A stretch of DNA of 64,000 bases from Leptolyngbyaceae cyanobacterium C42_A2020_001 (lineage in GTDB: Bacteria > Cyanobacteriota > Cyanobacteriia > Leptolyngbyales > Leptolyngbyaceae): positions 62,001-126,000 of the forward strand of contig JACYLN010000115.1 in the NCBI GenBank assembly GCA_015272515.1, written 5' to 3'. Under the pieces are notes generated by a model. That model worked only from the letters and a program-made list of their open reading frames with translations. It made no database searches and had not been told where the DNA came from. A program made the translations under genes and the position numbers. This document shows positions 9,769-19,690 of this stretch, piece by piece (the first letter of the stretch is position 1; every line of letters begins with the position of its first letter).

Positions 9769-10287
9769 TTAGCCAACAGCAGCAGCAGCGCGATCGAAGT
9801 AGCTAGAAACTTCAGAAACTAAAGCACTGCAATCGCCCTTGGTAATACCGTTGGGGTCGTTAACGATTCCAACTGCAGCTTCCTTCATTTTTTGAACGCC
9901 AGCAGCAACGGAACCACCAGGAACACCCAGAGCTTGGTAGGTTTCGCGCAGACCATTCAGGCAGCGATCATCCAGAACGCTGGAGTCACCAGCTAGAACA
10001 GCATAGGAAACGTAGCGCAGGATGATTTCCATGTCGCGCAAGCAAGCAGCCATGCGACGGTTGGTGTAAGCATTTCCACCGGGTTGGATCAATTGGGGTT
10101 GCTCTTCAAACAATGCACGAGCAGCGTTTGCAACGATGGTGGAAGCATTTGCAGTGATCCGGTTAACAGCATCCAAACGCTTGTTACCTTCTCTGACCAT
10201 GTTGGTCAGTGCATCCAATTGAGCGCCGCTAAGGAATTCACCTTTAGCGTCAGCTTGAGAAACAACCTTGGCGAATGCATCTAGCAT
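9769..10287 (-). CDS. cpcB: C-phycocyanin beta subunit
   Basis: [44 protein letters not shown]..., [20 protein letters not shown]. Confidence 0.98.
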   Translation of the reverse strand: MLDAFAKVVSQADAKGEFLSGAQLDALTNMVREGNKRLDAVNRITANASTIVANAARALFEEQPQLIQPGGNAYTNRRMAACLRDMEIILRYVSYAVLAGDSSVLDDRCLNGLRETYQALGVPGGSVAAGVQKMKEAAVGIVNDPNGITKGDCSALVSEVSSYFDRAAAAVG

Positions 10288-10870
10288 GGATTTACTCTCC
10301 TAATGACTTGGTTGAGTTCGGTTTGCAACTGGAGAACCAGTGTGTCAAATCAAACCTGATTAAGGTTGAGAAAGGAATAAAACAGACTCAAACTATCATT
10401 CCGAAGCCAGCGCATTTCTCAATGCCACCTGCCACTTCATATTTGGTAACAGAGCGAACATTACAAGAAATCTGAGAAAATTTCATATTTGTATGAGAAA
10501 GCGGAAGACTTCGTAAATGGGTGTTTTAGTTAACTTTTGCCTGTCATTTGTACCCTTCAGGTTTTTTATACAACGCTGTCGGGTACTTTATTTATTACAA
10601 GTTGTTAAGGTGTGTAAATCTCTGCTGTATGTTCGCCCAAAGCCTCTTATTAAGAGCGGTTCAAGCGATTTATTGAAATAAGTTTCGTAATATTTCTTCG
10701 TAATGCTCGTAAGTATTTATCTCTATTGATTGAGTTTGAAATTGCTTAACTATTAATTAATGTTCTTTGATCCCCTTGCTTGGCGGATGACACAGGATTC
10801 TGTGGTTAAAAGTAGTGCTAGTGCTCTTCATTGACTTTTGTATCGAGCAATGTAAACAGTTCCGCAAGCT
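10288..10870 (-). promoter_or_regulatory. long upstream region of cpcB, presumed cpc promoter/5'UTR
   Basis: ~580 bp AT-rich non-coding gap 5' of the cpc operon; no exact promoter assigned. Confidence 0.4.
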
Positions 10871-10876
10871 TTTTGC

Positions 10877-11839
10877 TTAAGTTTTGTAAAAATGTCGTTT
10901 TCGCAGCACTTCCAGCAGCGTTGTAGAAAAATTTGGCAGATTAGCGATCGCCTCAATTTCATTTTCTGTAATCGGATGTTTTAGCCGCAGTCGCCAGGCG
11001 TGGAGTGCCTGACCGGGGACATTTACTCCCAGCGATCGCCCGGAACTGTAAACTGGGTCTCCCACAATCGGAAAACCAATATGAGCAGCATGAACTCGAA
11101 TTTGGTGGGTGCGTCCAGTTTCCAGTTCAAAGTTCATGACCGTGTAGTTGCCCAACCGTTCCTTTACTTGCCAATGAGTGACTGCGTGCCGTCCCCCTTT
11201 TGCTTCTGGCACGATCGCCATTTTCTGCCGATCTACGGGATGCCGACCAATGGGTGCGTTGATGGTGCCGCTTGCGGTTTTGGGCGCGCCGTAGACGATG
11301 CCCCAATAATCCCGCCGGGCAGTTTTGTCGTGAAATTGTTGCTGGAGATGGAGATGGGCGTGATCGGTTTTGGCAACACAAATCGCCCCAGTGGTGTCTT
11401 TATCGAGTCGATGCACAATGCCAGGACGCTGCACGCCACCAATGCCGGAGAGGGTGCTTTCCCCAGTTTCGGTACGGCAGTGCCAGAGGAGGGCGTTGAC
11501 TAGGGTTCCTTTGATGTGCCCTGGTGAGGGGTGCACCACCATTCCGGCTGGCTTATTGATGATTAGTAATTCGTCGTCTTCGTAAAGAATGTCTAGCGGA
11601 ATATTTTCGGGCTGAATGTTTAACGGTTCAGCATCGGGAATCTGCACCCGAATGCGATCACCCTCGTTGACAATTTCCTTCTTCGAGGTGCAAACCTTGT
11701 CGTTCACATAAACCTGGCTTTGGCTAATCAATTTTTGAATGCGCGATCGCGACAGTCCTTCTAACTGATCTGCCAGAAAAGAATCGATGCGGTCGCCTGC
11801 ATCATCTGCTTCAACCAGTAAATCAATTTCTGCTATCAA
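10877..11839 (-). CDS. RluA/RluD-family 23S rRNA pseudouridine synthase
   Basis: S4 domain N-terminus; GIVHRLDKDTTGAICVAKTD motif; ETGRTHQIRVH. Confidence 0.93.
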   Translation of the reverse strand: MIAEIDLLVEADDAGDRIDSFLADQLEGLSRSRIQKLISQSQVYVNDKVCTSKKEIVNEGDRIRVQIPDAEPLNIQPENIPLDILYEDDELLIINKPAGMVVHPSPGHIKGTLVNALLWHCRTETGESTLSGIGGVQRPGIVHRLDKDTTGAICVAKTDHAHLHLQQQFHDKTARRDYWGIVYGAPKTASGTINAPIGRHPVDRQKMAIVPEAKGGRHAVTHWQVKERLGNYTVMNFELETGRTHQIRVHAAHIGFPIVGDPVYSSGRSLGVNVPGQALHAWRLRLKHPITENEIEAIANLPNFSTTLLEVLRKRHFYKT

Positions 11840-11949
11840 TCTTCAACGAACCTGTAAAACTGCACTTCATCTTAATTATCTCTAGAATGGTGAAAAGATT
11901 GGCAACAAAGCTTGTGCTTAACTGCGAGTTAAAGTGCAATCAATTGATT

Positions 11950-12513
11950 TTTATAACCACTTCAACATCTGAAACATCAGCACTTTACCAGCTTTATGAG
12001 CAGGATTACTTTTGCTGGTTGAATGAAACTGCTCGATTATTGCGAAGTGGAGATTTAGCTGAAATCGACCGATAGAATTTGGCAGAAGAAGTTGAGGACA
12101 CGGGCGGAATGAGAAACGAGCCGTTGAAAGTAATCTTGAAGTTATCTTGATGCATTTACTCAAGTACAAATATCAACCGGAGAAGAGATCGAGCAGTGGC
12201 GTTCTACGTTGTTTGAACATCGTAAACACTTAAGTAAAACAACGGAGGTTGGGTTGAGACACGAAACCCAATGCCCGCAAGGGTTACGCTACGCTAACCT
12301 ATCCTGCGAATAATTGTACCTTCCTATTTATTTAGAAAAGCCTTTAAGGAAAGTCACAGTCTTAAAAACGTTTTTTTAGAAGTTTTTGATGAGTGCTACC
12401 AGGATGCCCGTTAAAGGGCTGCAATAGAAACAGAATTGTCAACTGAAAATTTCCTCAAGGAACTTCATTCATATCTGAAGAAGCACTTGATTCTGATTTT
12501 TTGCCAGATTAAG
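11950..12513 (+). pseudogene. decayed DUF29-family gene, interrupted by a short repeat
   Basis: LYEQDYFCWLNETARLLRSGDLAEIDR then stop; out-of-frame remnants LMHLLKYKYQP.., LFEHRKHLSK; later ESHSLKNVFLEVFDECYQDAR*RAAIETELSTENFLKEL. Confidence 0.7.
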
Positions 12514-13267
12514 ATCGTGGTCTACATTCAGATAAAACTTCGTGTAAGGTAACGACTGAACCAATCACCACGATCGCAGGGGCTAAAAACTTGGCTTCGT
12601 CTACTTGTTGCACAATGGTTGCTAACGTTCCCCGCAGTTCTTCTTGCTCAGGACGAGTGCCCCAACGCACTAAAGCCACCGATGTTTGAGCCTCTAAACC
12701 TGCTTCAAGTAATTTATCCACAATGTAGGGCAGATTATGAAGCCCCATATAAATCACGATGGTTTCTGAGCCATGGGCGATCGCGCTCCAATTCACGGCG
12801 GGACGATATTTCCCGGCTCCTTCATGCCCGGTTACAAAGGTGACAGATGAGCTGTGCTTTCGGTGAGTCAGGGGAATTCCGGCATAAGCAGGGGCGGCAA
12901 TGCCAGAGGTAATTCCCGGCACCACTTCCACCGCAATGCCTGCTGCTACCAACTCTTCCATTTCTTCCCCGCCGCGGCCAAAAATGAATGGATCGCCGCC
13001 TTTCAAGCGCACAACGATCGCCGCTTCCTGTGCCTTCTCCACTAGCAGTTGGGAAATCTCCTCCTGCGACATTGAGTGCATTCCCTTGCGCTTCCCAGCA
13101 TTAATTTGTTCAGCTTCAGGGTTAATCATTGCCAAAACAGGGGGACTAACCAGCGCATCATAAACAACCACATCAGCGCATTCCAGCAAGGCTTTTCCTT
13201 TCAAGGTCATCAAACCTGGATCGCCGGGACCTGCGCCTACTAAATACACTTTGCCGAGTTGGTTCAT
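12509..13267 (-). CDS. cobA: uroporphyrinogen-III C-methyltransferase
   Basis: VYLVGAGPGDPGLMTLKGKALLECADVVVYDALVSP; VVRLKGGDPFIFGRGGEE; VVPGITSGIAAPAYAGIPLTHR. Confidence 0.95.
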   Translation of the reverse strand: MNQLGKVYLVGAGPGDPGLMTLKGKALLECADVVVYDALVSPPVLAMINPEAEQINAGKRKGMHSMSQEEISQLLVEKAQEAAIVVRLKGGDPFIFGRGGEEMEELVAAGIAVEVVPGITSGIAAPAYAGIPLTHRKHSSSVTFVTGHEGAGKYRPAVNWSAIAHGSETIVIYMGLHNLPYIVDKLLEAGLEAQTSVALVRWGTRPEQEELRGTLATIVQQVDEAKFLAPAIVVIGSVVTLHEVLSECRPRS

Positions 13268-13300
13268 AGGTTGGAAGTCGGGGGAGGGAAATCAGGAGAT

Positions 13301-13328
13301 AGAAGTCAGAAGTCAGAAGTCAGGAGTC
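13301..13328. repeat. short tandem heptamer repeat (agaagtc x3 + aggagtc)
   Basis: agaagtcagaagtcagaagtcaggagtc read directly. Confidence 0.8.
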
Positions 13329-13410
13329 AAAGGGGAGGGAGATGGGACAGTTGAGGAAGAAATTTAGAAGGGGTAGGGGCAGTGTTTACTGTCTGCCAAC
13401 ATAGAAAAAA

Positions 13411-14274
13411 TCAGGAGGCAGAAGCAGTGGATTGAGCTAAATTCATCAAGAGATCGGCGAGTTGGGGTAGAGCAAAATCAAACGGTTGGGTGAGGGTGAG
13501 GGTGAGGTGGGGAAATTGAGCAGCGAGTTGGGTCACAGTTTGAGCGATCGCGTCGGTAATGCCGCCACTGAATAAGAAATAGGGAAAGATCCCAATCCGC
13601 CGAAATCCCAGGGTTGCTAATGCTTGAATTTGCGTTTCCAGACCAGAGGGAGTAGACCAAAAGGCTGGAACTGCACCTAAATGGGTTGCCAGATCAGCGA
13701 TCGCATCGTTTACACCAGCACGACGACTGCCATGTGCCAGCAAAATCCAGGCTTCCATCGGTAAGCATGACATTTGCTCATTTACAATTCGGCACAAACC
13801 CATGTGGGAGCCAAGATGCGGGGTCATTCTCAAAGCAGTAACGGATGCCAATCGTTGCTGGGCAATCGCCACCTCGGTAGGAATGTCTTCTATAACGTGA
13901 ACTCCTGCTAACAAAAACACCGGAATGATTGTCAGCAAAATCTTGCTAGAGAACTGCGATGAGGGTTGAGAGGATTGAATGAATTGAATGATTTGCTCAT
14001 GCAGCGTTAGAGAATGACACTCCAAATACGCATCCTGCACCAAGATGGGAGTTGGTATTAAGGAGGTGATGGTTTGTTGGCTGGAAGCCGTCGCAACACA
14101 CTCAGTAGGAGGCGTGACATTCGTCCATCGCAGGTCTTGTCCGAGTGCTTGAGGAAGGTGAGATTGATGCTGAATTTTTTGCCGAAAATAGTCAGTCAAT
14201 TGTTTGGCAGCAGTTTGCGATCGCAAATCGTGGCTACCATGAAACACCAAACTGTACGCAAGAAGCGTCTGCAA
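13411..14274 (-). CDS. sirohydrochlorin chelatase (CbiX/SirB family)
   Basis: LVFHGSHDLRSQTAAKQL N-terminal motif; LLAHGSRRAGVNDAIADLA; adjacent to cobA. Confidence 0.85.
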   Translation of the reverse strand: MQTLLAYSLVFHGSHDLRSQTAAKQLTDYFRQKIQHQSHLPQALGQDLRWTNVTPPTECVATASSQQTITSLIPTPILVQDAYLECHSLTLHEQIIQFIQSSQPSSQFSSKILLTIIPVFLLAGVHVIEDIPTEVAIAQQRLASVTALRMTPHLGSHMGLCRIVNEQMSCLPMEAWILLAHGSRRAGVNDAIADLATHLGAVPAFWSTPSGLETQIQALATLGFRRIGIFPYFLFSGGITDAIAQTVTQLAAQFPHLTLTLTQPFDFALPQLADLLMNLAQSTASAS

Positions 14275-14632
14275 AAGATTACTAACCTCGATGAAGTAAA
14301 CGAATAGTCAAAATTGTATTGCTTGATCCTAGCGAACTCTGTAAACGCTTTAACGGTTGCCCAACTAAAAAAGGTGCCATTAACTGACACCACTGAAGAC
14401 TGTAGATTTGTATGAACTGTGATTAGGACGGGTCGTAGGTAATGGGTGGTGGGTCGTTGGGAACTAAGGGGGTTGAGGCTAGGGCATAGAAGACAGCAGG
14501 CAGGGTAAGGGGCATTAGGAGAGAATCTTAAATGACAGATTTTAGATTTTGAATTGGCACAAACGCAAACGCTTTAATCTTCAATCTTCAATTCTTCAAT
14601 CTCCTATTCCCCTATCCCCCTATCCCCCATTC

Positions 14633-15184
14633 CTAATTCCGACTTGCCACGTATGCCAGGGTGAGGCTGTCGTGGGTGAGGAAGTGAGCCAGGTGGAAGG
14701 CTCGATCTTCGGTTTCCAGCAACATTTGCTCGTACATAAGGCGAGTGGCTCGATCTCCCAAACTCTCAGCCTGTGCTGCCTGTTTCCGTAACAAGCTAAT
14801 TACCGCTTGTTCTGCTGCCAGGTCATGCTCCACCATTTGCCGACAGGTAAAGCCCCCATCAGGTTCGGGTGTGAAGCAGCACAACTCAGCCAGTTTGGCG
14901 AAACTTGCAACGGGAACGCCGCCCAGCCCATTCAAACGTTCGCCAATTTTATGTACATACTCCTGAACTTGCTCGTAGCTCTCTGCAAAGAATTCATGGA
15001 GTGAATAAAATTCAGCGCCTTCCACAACAAAATGGTGTTTTTGGTACTGAATGTAAAGTGCTTGAAAACTGGCAAGGGCGATATTAAAACCCTCAATAAT
15101 TGGAGTTGTTACTGAACGATCAAACAAAACGGGATTATCAGCAATCTGATCAAACGGTTGTACTGGTACTTGAACTTCTGGCAT
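14633..15184 (-). CDS. Dps family ferritin-like DNA-binding protein
   Basis: [69 protein letters not shown]; start chosen at MPEVQV. Confidence 0.88.
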   Translation of the reverse strand: MPEVQVPVQPFDQIADNPVLFDRSVTTPIIEGFNIALASFQALYIQYQKHHFVVEGAEFYSLHEFFAESYEQVQEYVHKIGERLNGLGGVPVASFAKLAELCCFTPEPDGGFTCRQMVEHDLAAEQAVISLLRKQAAQAESLGDRATRLMYEQMLLETEDRAFHLAHFLTHDSLTLAYVASRN

Positions 15185-15546
15185 ATTCTCCTCCCTAACG
15201 CCATTCCCTATTATCAATAACTAACGGTATTGATAATGTAGCACGCGAATCTGAGCCGTCAACGCAAGTTTTTTATCTTATTAGGAAGCTTTCTCAATAC
15301 TAGAAAAGAGTTTGCAATACTCAGCTTATTTTTAGTAGTTGATAGCAGTAATTAAAACTATCAAAGTCTGCATAAAATTTGCGATATAAAAAATACCAAA
15401 ATCATCACAATTCTCATTAGTAGGCGCATAGAGTATTGTGATGCGAAAAGAATAGAAAGATAGGGGTATTACTATTCCTCGTCTTGGATGGCTGTCATTC
15501 CACGCCCATCTCAATAGGCTTTCCTTTGAGCGAAAGCTGAAAGGTT

Positions 15547-16098
15547 CTAATGGGTTTCCAGCAAATTTGTTTGTCCTAACACCTGACGAATCGCTTGCTG
15601 TTGTTCCTGGTCATATCCCCATCGTTCTAGAAAAGACTGGTAAGAACTGGATGTGCCATCGAGAGTTTGGCAGAGCGCGATCGCGTGCTCCTTCAGTTCC
15701 AGTGTTTGCAGGTGCTGAATCAGATGTAGCGTTCTCGCCTGTACCCGATCTGATCCCAGCGCTTGCTCCTCATTGTGGTTGCGGCGATGGGCGGTTGCCA
15801 TCGCTGTAGACATCGCTAAATTTTTTACCAGGAGTGAAGAAATAGTACCTGGAGACGTTTTGAGTGCTTCAATGACCGCCGATGTGGATTCATCTGCTAG
15901 CGATCGCGGCTCACTCAGATACACCACGAAAAACCCCCGCGCCCCGTTGCCACTCGACACCAGATGGGCGATTGCCTGCTGCACCTCTGCTGTATTCAAG
16001 GAACCTTCCACCATGCCTTCCAGCAGCGCTTGAGAAACTTGCAGCGCTTCCTCAAACGACAGGTTTTCGGGAATGATAAAACTAGACTTGTCTGCCAT
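15547..16098 (-). CDS. conserved hypothetical protein
   Basis: 183 aa; coding-like composition; no family confidently recognised. Confidence 0.7.
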   Translation of the reverse strand: MADKSSFIIPENLSFEEALQVSQALLEGMVEGSLNTAEVQQAIAHLVSSGNGARGFFVVYLSEPRSLADESTSAVIEALKTSPGTISSLLVKNLAMSTAMATAHRRNHNEEQALGSDRVQARTLHLIQHLQTLELKEHAIALCQTLDGTSSSYQSFLERWGYDQEQQQAIRQVLGQTNLLETH

Positions 16099-16192
16099 TT
16101 GTCAGAAACCTCAGTATGATGAACTAAACCATTCGTACTAGTTGACCAGGGTGAAGGCTCGTGCCTCCCCAACCTCGTGCCCCTCAATCAGC

Positions 16193-17335
16193 ATGGCAAT
16201 CATCTCCTCTAAGAAACAGCCGTCTGAGCCGAATGAAAATGAGCAGTCAAGCTTATTCTCGTCGTGTCAAGAATTTGTAGCTTCAGAGCGCTTGCAAAAA
16301 CGGACGGCTCGCACCCATACAGAACCCTTACTGCAACCAAATGCTAAGTCAGAAGAATATGGACAACAGGAAGAACGCCTGCGCCCCCGAAAATTGACAG
16401 AATACATTGGGCAGAAGGATTTGAAGGAGGTGTTAGACATTGCTATCCGGGCGGCGCAAGCACGACAAGAAACCTTAGATCACCTATTACTCTACGGTCC
16501 ACCGGGGTTGGGAAAAACAACCCTCTCGCTGATCTTGGCAGAAGAAATGAGAGTTGGGTGCAAAATCACCTCCGCTCCAGCACTTGAGCGTCCACGAGAC
16601 ATTGTTGGGTTATTAGTGAGTTTGCAGTCAGGGGATTTGTTGTTCATTGATGAAATTCATCGGTTGCCGCGAGTCACTGAAGAAATTTTGTATCCAGCAA
16701 TGGAAGACTTTCGTCTGGATATTACGGTTGGCAAAGGTTCTAGCGCCCGCACTCGATCGCTGCCGTTACCCAAATTCACATTAGTGGGTGCTACCACGCG
16801 GGTAGGGGCGTTGACCTCTCCCCTGCGCGATCGCTTTGGCTTAATTCAACGGCTGCGCTTTTATGAACTAGATGAATTGGTACACATTGTTCTTCGTACC
16901 GCGTCGATCCTCAGCACACCCATTACAACCGAGGGTGCTGCCGAGGTCGCCCGCCGCTCTCGTGGTACACCCCGCATTGCCAACCGCTTGCTAAAACGAG
17001 TACGTGACTACGTGCAGGTAAAACAGTCGGGCGAGATTACGGAAGCGATCGCTGCCGAAGCCCTGGAAAAATTTGCCGTAGATCCCTGCGGCTTAGACTG
17101 GGTCGATCGCCGCTTACTCACCGTTATGATCGAACATTTCAACGGTGGTCCCGTTGGGCTGGAAACCATCGCTGCCGCCACAGGCGAAGATGCTCAAACG
17201 ATTGAAGAAGTGTATGAACCCTACCTGTTGCAAATTGGCTACCTGAACCGCACTCCTCGAGGTCGCATTGCCACTCCTGCTGCATGGAAGCATTTGGGCT
17301 ACGTGCCACCCGAAAGTCAACTTTCGATTTTGTAG
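16193..17335 (+). CDS. ruvB: Holliday junction branch migration ATPase RuvB
   Basis: [81 protein letters not shown]. Confidence 0.97.
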   Translation: MAIISSKKQPSEPNENEQSSLFSSCQEFVASERLQKRTARTHTEPLLQPNAKSEEYGQQEERLRPRKLTEYIGQKDLKEVLDIAIRAAQARQETLDHLLLYGPPGLGKTTLSLILAEEMRVGCKITSAPALERPRDIVGLLVSLQSGDLLFIDEIHRLPRVTEEILYPAMEDFRLDITVGKGSSARTRSLPLPKFTLVGATTRVGALTSPLRDRFGLIQRLRFYELDELVHIVLRTASILSTPITTEGAAEVARRSRGTPRIANRLLKRVRDYVQVKQSGEITEAIAAEALEKFAVDPCGLDWVDRRLLTVMIEHFNGGPVGLETIAAATGEDAQTIEEVYEPYLLQIGYLNRTPRGRIATPAAWKHLGYVPPESQLSIL

Positions 17336-17418
17336 GGAATCGAGAATCGGCAATCGGCTGGCAGACTGATGATCCACTACCCAATCGCCTATTACCAATG
17401 ACCGATAACCATTGATTG
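17335..17418. repeat. imperfect intergenic inverted repeat
   Basis: gggaatcgagaatcggcaatcgg... followed by ...ccaatcgcctattaccaatgaccgataaccattgattg. Confidence 0.4.
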
Positions 17419-17503
17419 ACTTCTGCATTTGCCTTTTACCCTTTAGAAATGTGCCATGCTGAAGAGGCTTAATTTTGATAAAACTTAACTAACCCTCACT
17501 CAG

Positions 17504-18367
17504 TTGATAAGGTCAATTCTTATGTTGCGCTTCTTGTTTGTTTGTTTGAGCCTGCTTGTGCTGAACGTAGGGATTTGGGCGACTCCCGTTTTTGCCGCAA
17601 AGCCAGCACCCCTCAGCAACGGGGCTACTGCTGAGGCTCAACCATCGGCAACAAACTTGTTTGAGAAGTTGGATAAACTTTATCAACAAGCGCTAGAAGC
17701 AACGAATAAGCAGGATTTTGCCACAGCAGAAGCCTATTGGACTGAAATGCTAGAAGTGTTTCCCTACAATCCAGCCGTGTGGAGTAATCGGGGCAATTCT
17801 AGAGTTAGCCAAAACAAACTAGATGGCGCGATCGCCGATTACAACAAAGCAATTGAACTTGCGCCGGAAGCGCCCGACCCCTACCTCAACCGGGGGGCGG
17901 CACTGGAAGGGATGGGTAAGTGGAATGACGCGATCGCTGACTACAACCATGTTCTGGAGCTTGACCCCAAAGATCCCGTGGCATACAACAACCGTGGCAG
18001 CGCTGAAACTGGATTGGGCGATTGGGAAGCAGCGATCGCAGATTTTAGAAAAGCGGCGGATCTGGCTCCTGACTATGCCTTTGCCCGCGCCAATCAAGCC
18101 CTTGCCCTCTATCAGGCTGGGAAGATTGACGAATCGATTCGTATGATGCGAAACCTGGTTCGCAAATATCCCAAGTTTGCAGACATGAGAGCAGCGCTCA
18201 CAGCCGCACTCTGGACAAAGGGCGATCGCGGCGAAGCAGAAAGCGAATGGGTCGCAGCGGTGGGGCTTGATTCTCGCTACAAAGATGTTGAGTGGCTGAA
18301 AACCATCCGCCGCTGGCCCCCCAGCATGGTCACCGCAATGGAGAAGTTTTTAACTCTCAAGTCATAA
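17504..18367 (+). CDS. TPR-repeat protein with signal peptide
   Basis: Signal-like N-terminus (LRFLFVCLSLLVLNVGIWATPVFAA) plus repeats NRGNSRVSQNKLDGAIADYNKAIELAPEAPDPYLNRGAALEGMGKW. Confidence 0.88.
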   Translation: MIRSILMLRFLFVCLSLLVLNVGIWATPVFAAKPAPLSNGATAEAQPSATNLFEKLDKLYQQALEATNKQDFATAEAYWTEMLEVFPYNPAVWSNRGNSRVSQNKLDGAIADYNKAIELAPEAPDPYLNRGAALEGMGKWNDAIADYNHVLELDPKDPVAYNNRGSAETGLGDWEAAIADFRKAADLAPDYAFARANQALALYQAGKIDESIRMMRNLVRKYPKFADMRAALTAALWTKGDRGEAESEWVAAVGLDSRYKDVEWLKTIRRWPPSMVTAMEKFLTLKS

Positions 18368-18384
18368 CTGCTCTCTCTAGCAAG

Positions 18385-18520
18385 GCGGGAATAGAGGATA
18401 GGGTAGATGGGTGGGTTAGTGAATGGCTGGATGGATTTTCACTTACTTGTCTACTCACCCAGCCGCGAAATCCTTTACCTCATCCATCACTTTCGCCTTC
18501 TAACTCTTGACTCCTATCTT
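18385..18520. repeat. purine-rich then pyrimidine-rich imperfect inverted repeat
   Basis: gcgggaatagaggatagggtagatgggtgggttag... / ...ctactcacccagcc...cctcatccatcac...cctatcttct. Confidence 0.4.
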
Positions 18521-18569
18521 CTGTTTTGTGCAGGCATCCCACACTGCTGTTGCGCTCATGCTGTTGCGC

Positions 18570-19375
18570 TCATCTCGACAATTGATTCACCATCACCGTG
18601 ACATTGCTGGTGGGATTGCCGCCCGTGATCACGGAATATCGACTGGTACTAATCCAGCGCAGTTTGCCATCTACTGAAATACGGGCAGACACGGCAAGGT
18701 ATGGCTGGGATTAATTTGGGTTGGGTCGTATTTCAGGGTGAAAGGAATGGGCACCTGTTTGCCGTTGGTCTGAACGGTTTGTGAATCTAGCACGATCGCG
18801 GCTGCATCAGCTCGGCTCACATCCTGCAATTTCACTTCTACTACAGCACCGGGAGGTAGAGCAATCTGTTGACGATAGGTGACAACACCGGTGACGGTTG
18901 CCCTGATCGGCTTGGGTTGACTTACGGGTTTAGGATTGCCTCCGGTGATCGCCAATCCCGTAAACGCCACCTTTTTGACGGCTTCCTGGGAGGGGCGTTG
19001 GTCTGTGAAATTGATGGTAAAGGTTTTGCTGTTGATGGCATAGCCGATGCCGCGATCGGAGGTGCCACTGTACTGGATGCCATCAGGACGGGTTTGTTTT
19101 TCCGCTGCAAAGCGTTCCCGCCCTAACCCATCGTTATCGGTCACGACCATTTGCAGGTTTGCTTCTCCCCGGCAGATATTTACAAAATGAAACTCAGTAC
19201 GATAATACGCTTCTTGTTTGAAGCGCCCACAGCCTTGTTTCTCAAAATTGATCGTCAACGGCTCTAGGGGTTGCATTTCGGTTTCTTGGGCTTTGGCAAT
19301 AGTTGTTAACGGCAGCACACTACTGAGTACTGCCAGTGTGGATGCTATTAGCGATCGCATATCTCCTCCTACCAC
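18570..19375 (-). pseudogene. secreted protein with YbaY-like beta-barrel domain, apparent single-base frameshift near 18692-18700
   Basis: ORF 18671..19375 ends DPTQINPSHTLPCLPVFQ*; next frame continues VSARISVDGKLRWISTSRYSVITGGNPTSNVTVMVNQLSR* to a stop at 18570-18572. Confidence 0.7.
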
Positions 19376-19690
19376 TCATAAATTCTCTAGATACAGCATT
19401 GCTGAACTTCAGAGTTGGAACGTGTCAGTTACTAATTTCGTAACGGGATTTACCAAAAAGAGGAAACAACTGCCCAAGAGATCAGATAAGGAATGCCTGG
19501 AAGCTCTTAGAAATATCTACTGTATGGTTGATGTTGCTTCAGCTTGCTTTCTATAAACTTCAAGCTTAAGACAAATAAAATTTCTCGACAGTGATACATG
19601 GGTAGATTTACTTCCCAGTTCGCACGTTCAACAGCGGGATAAATATCGTTTAAGTCATTTAATTAACTGAAAGTAAACAACGTTCATAAG

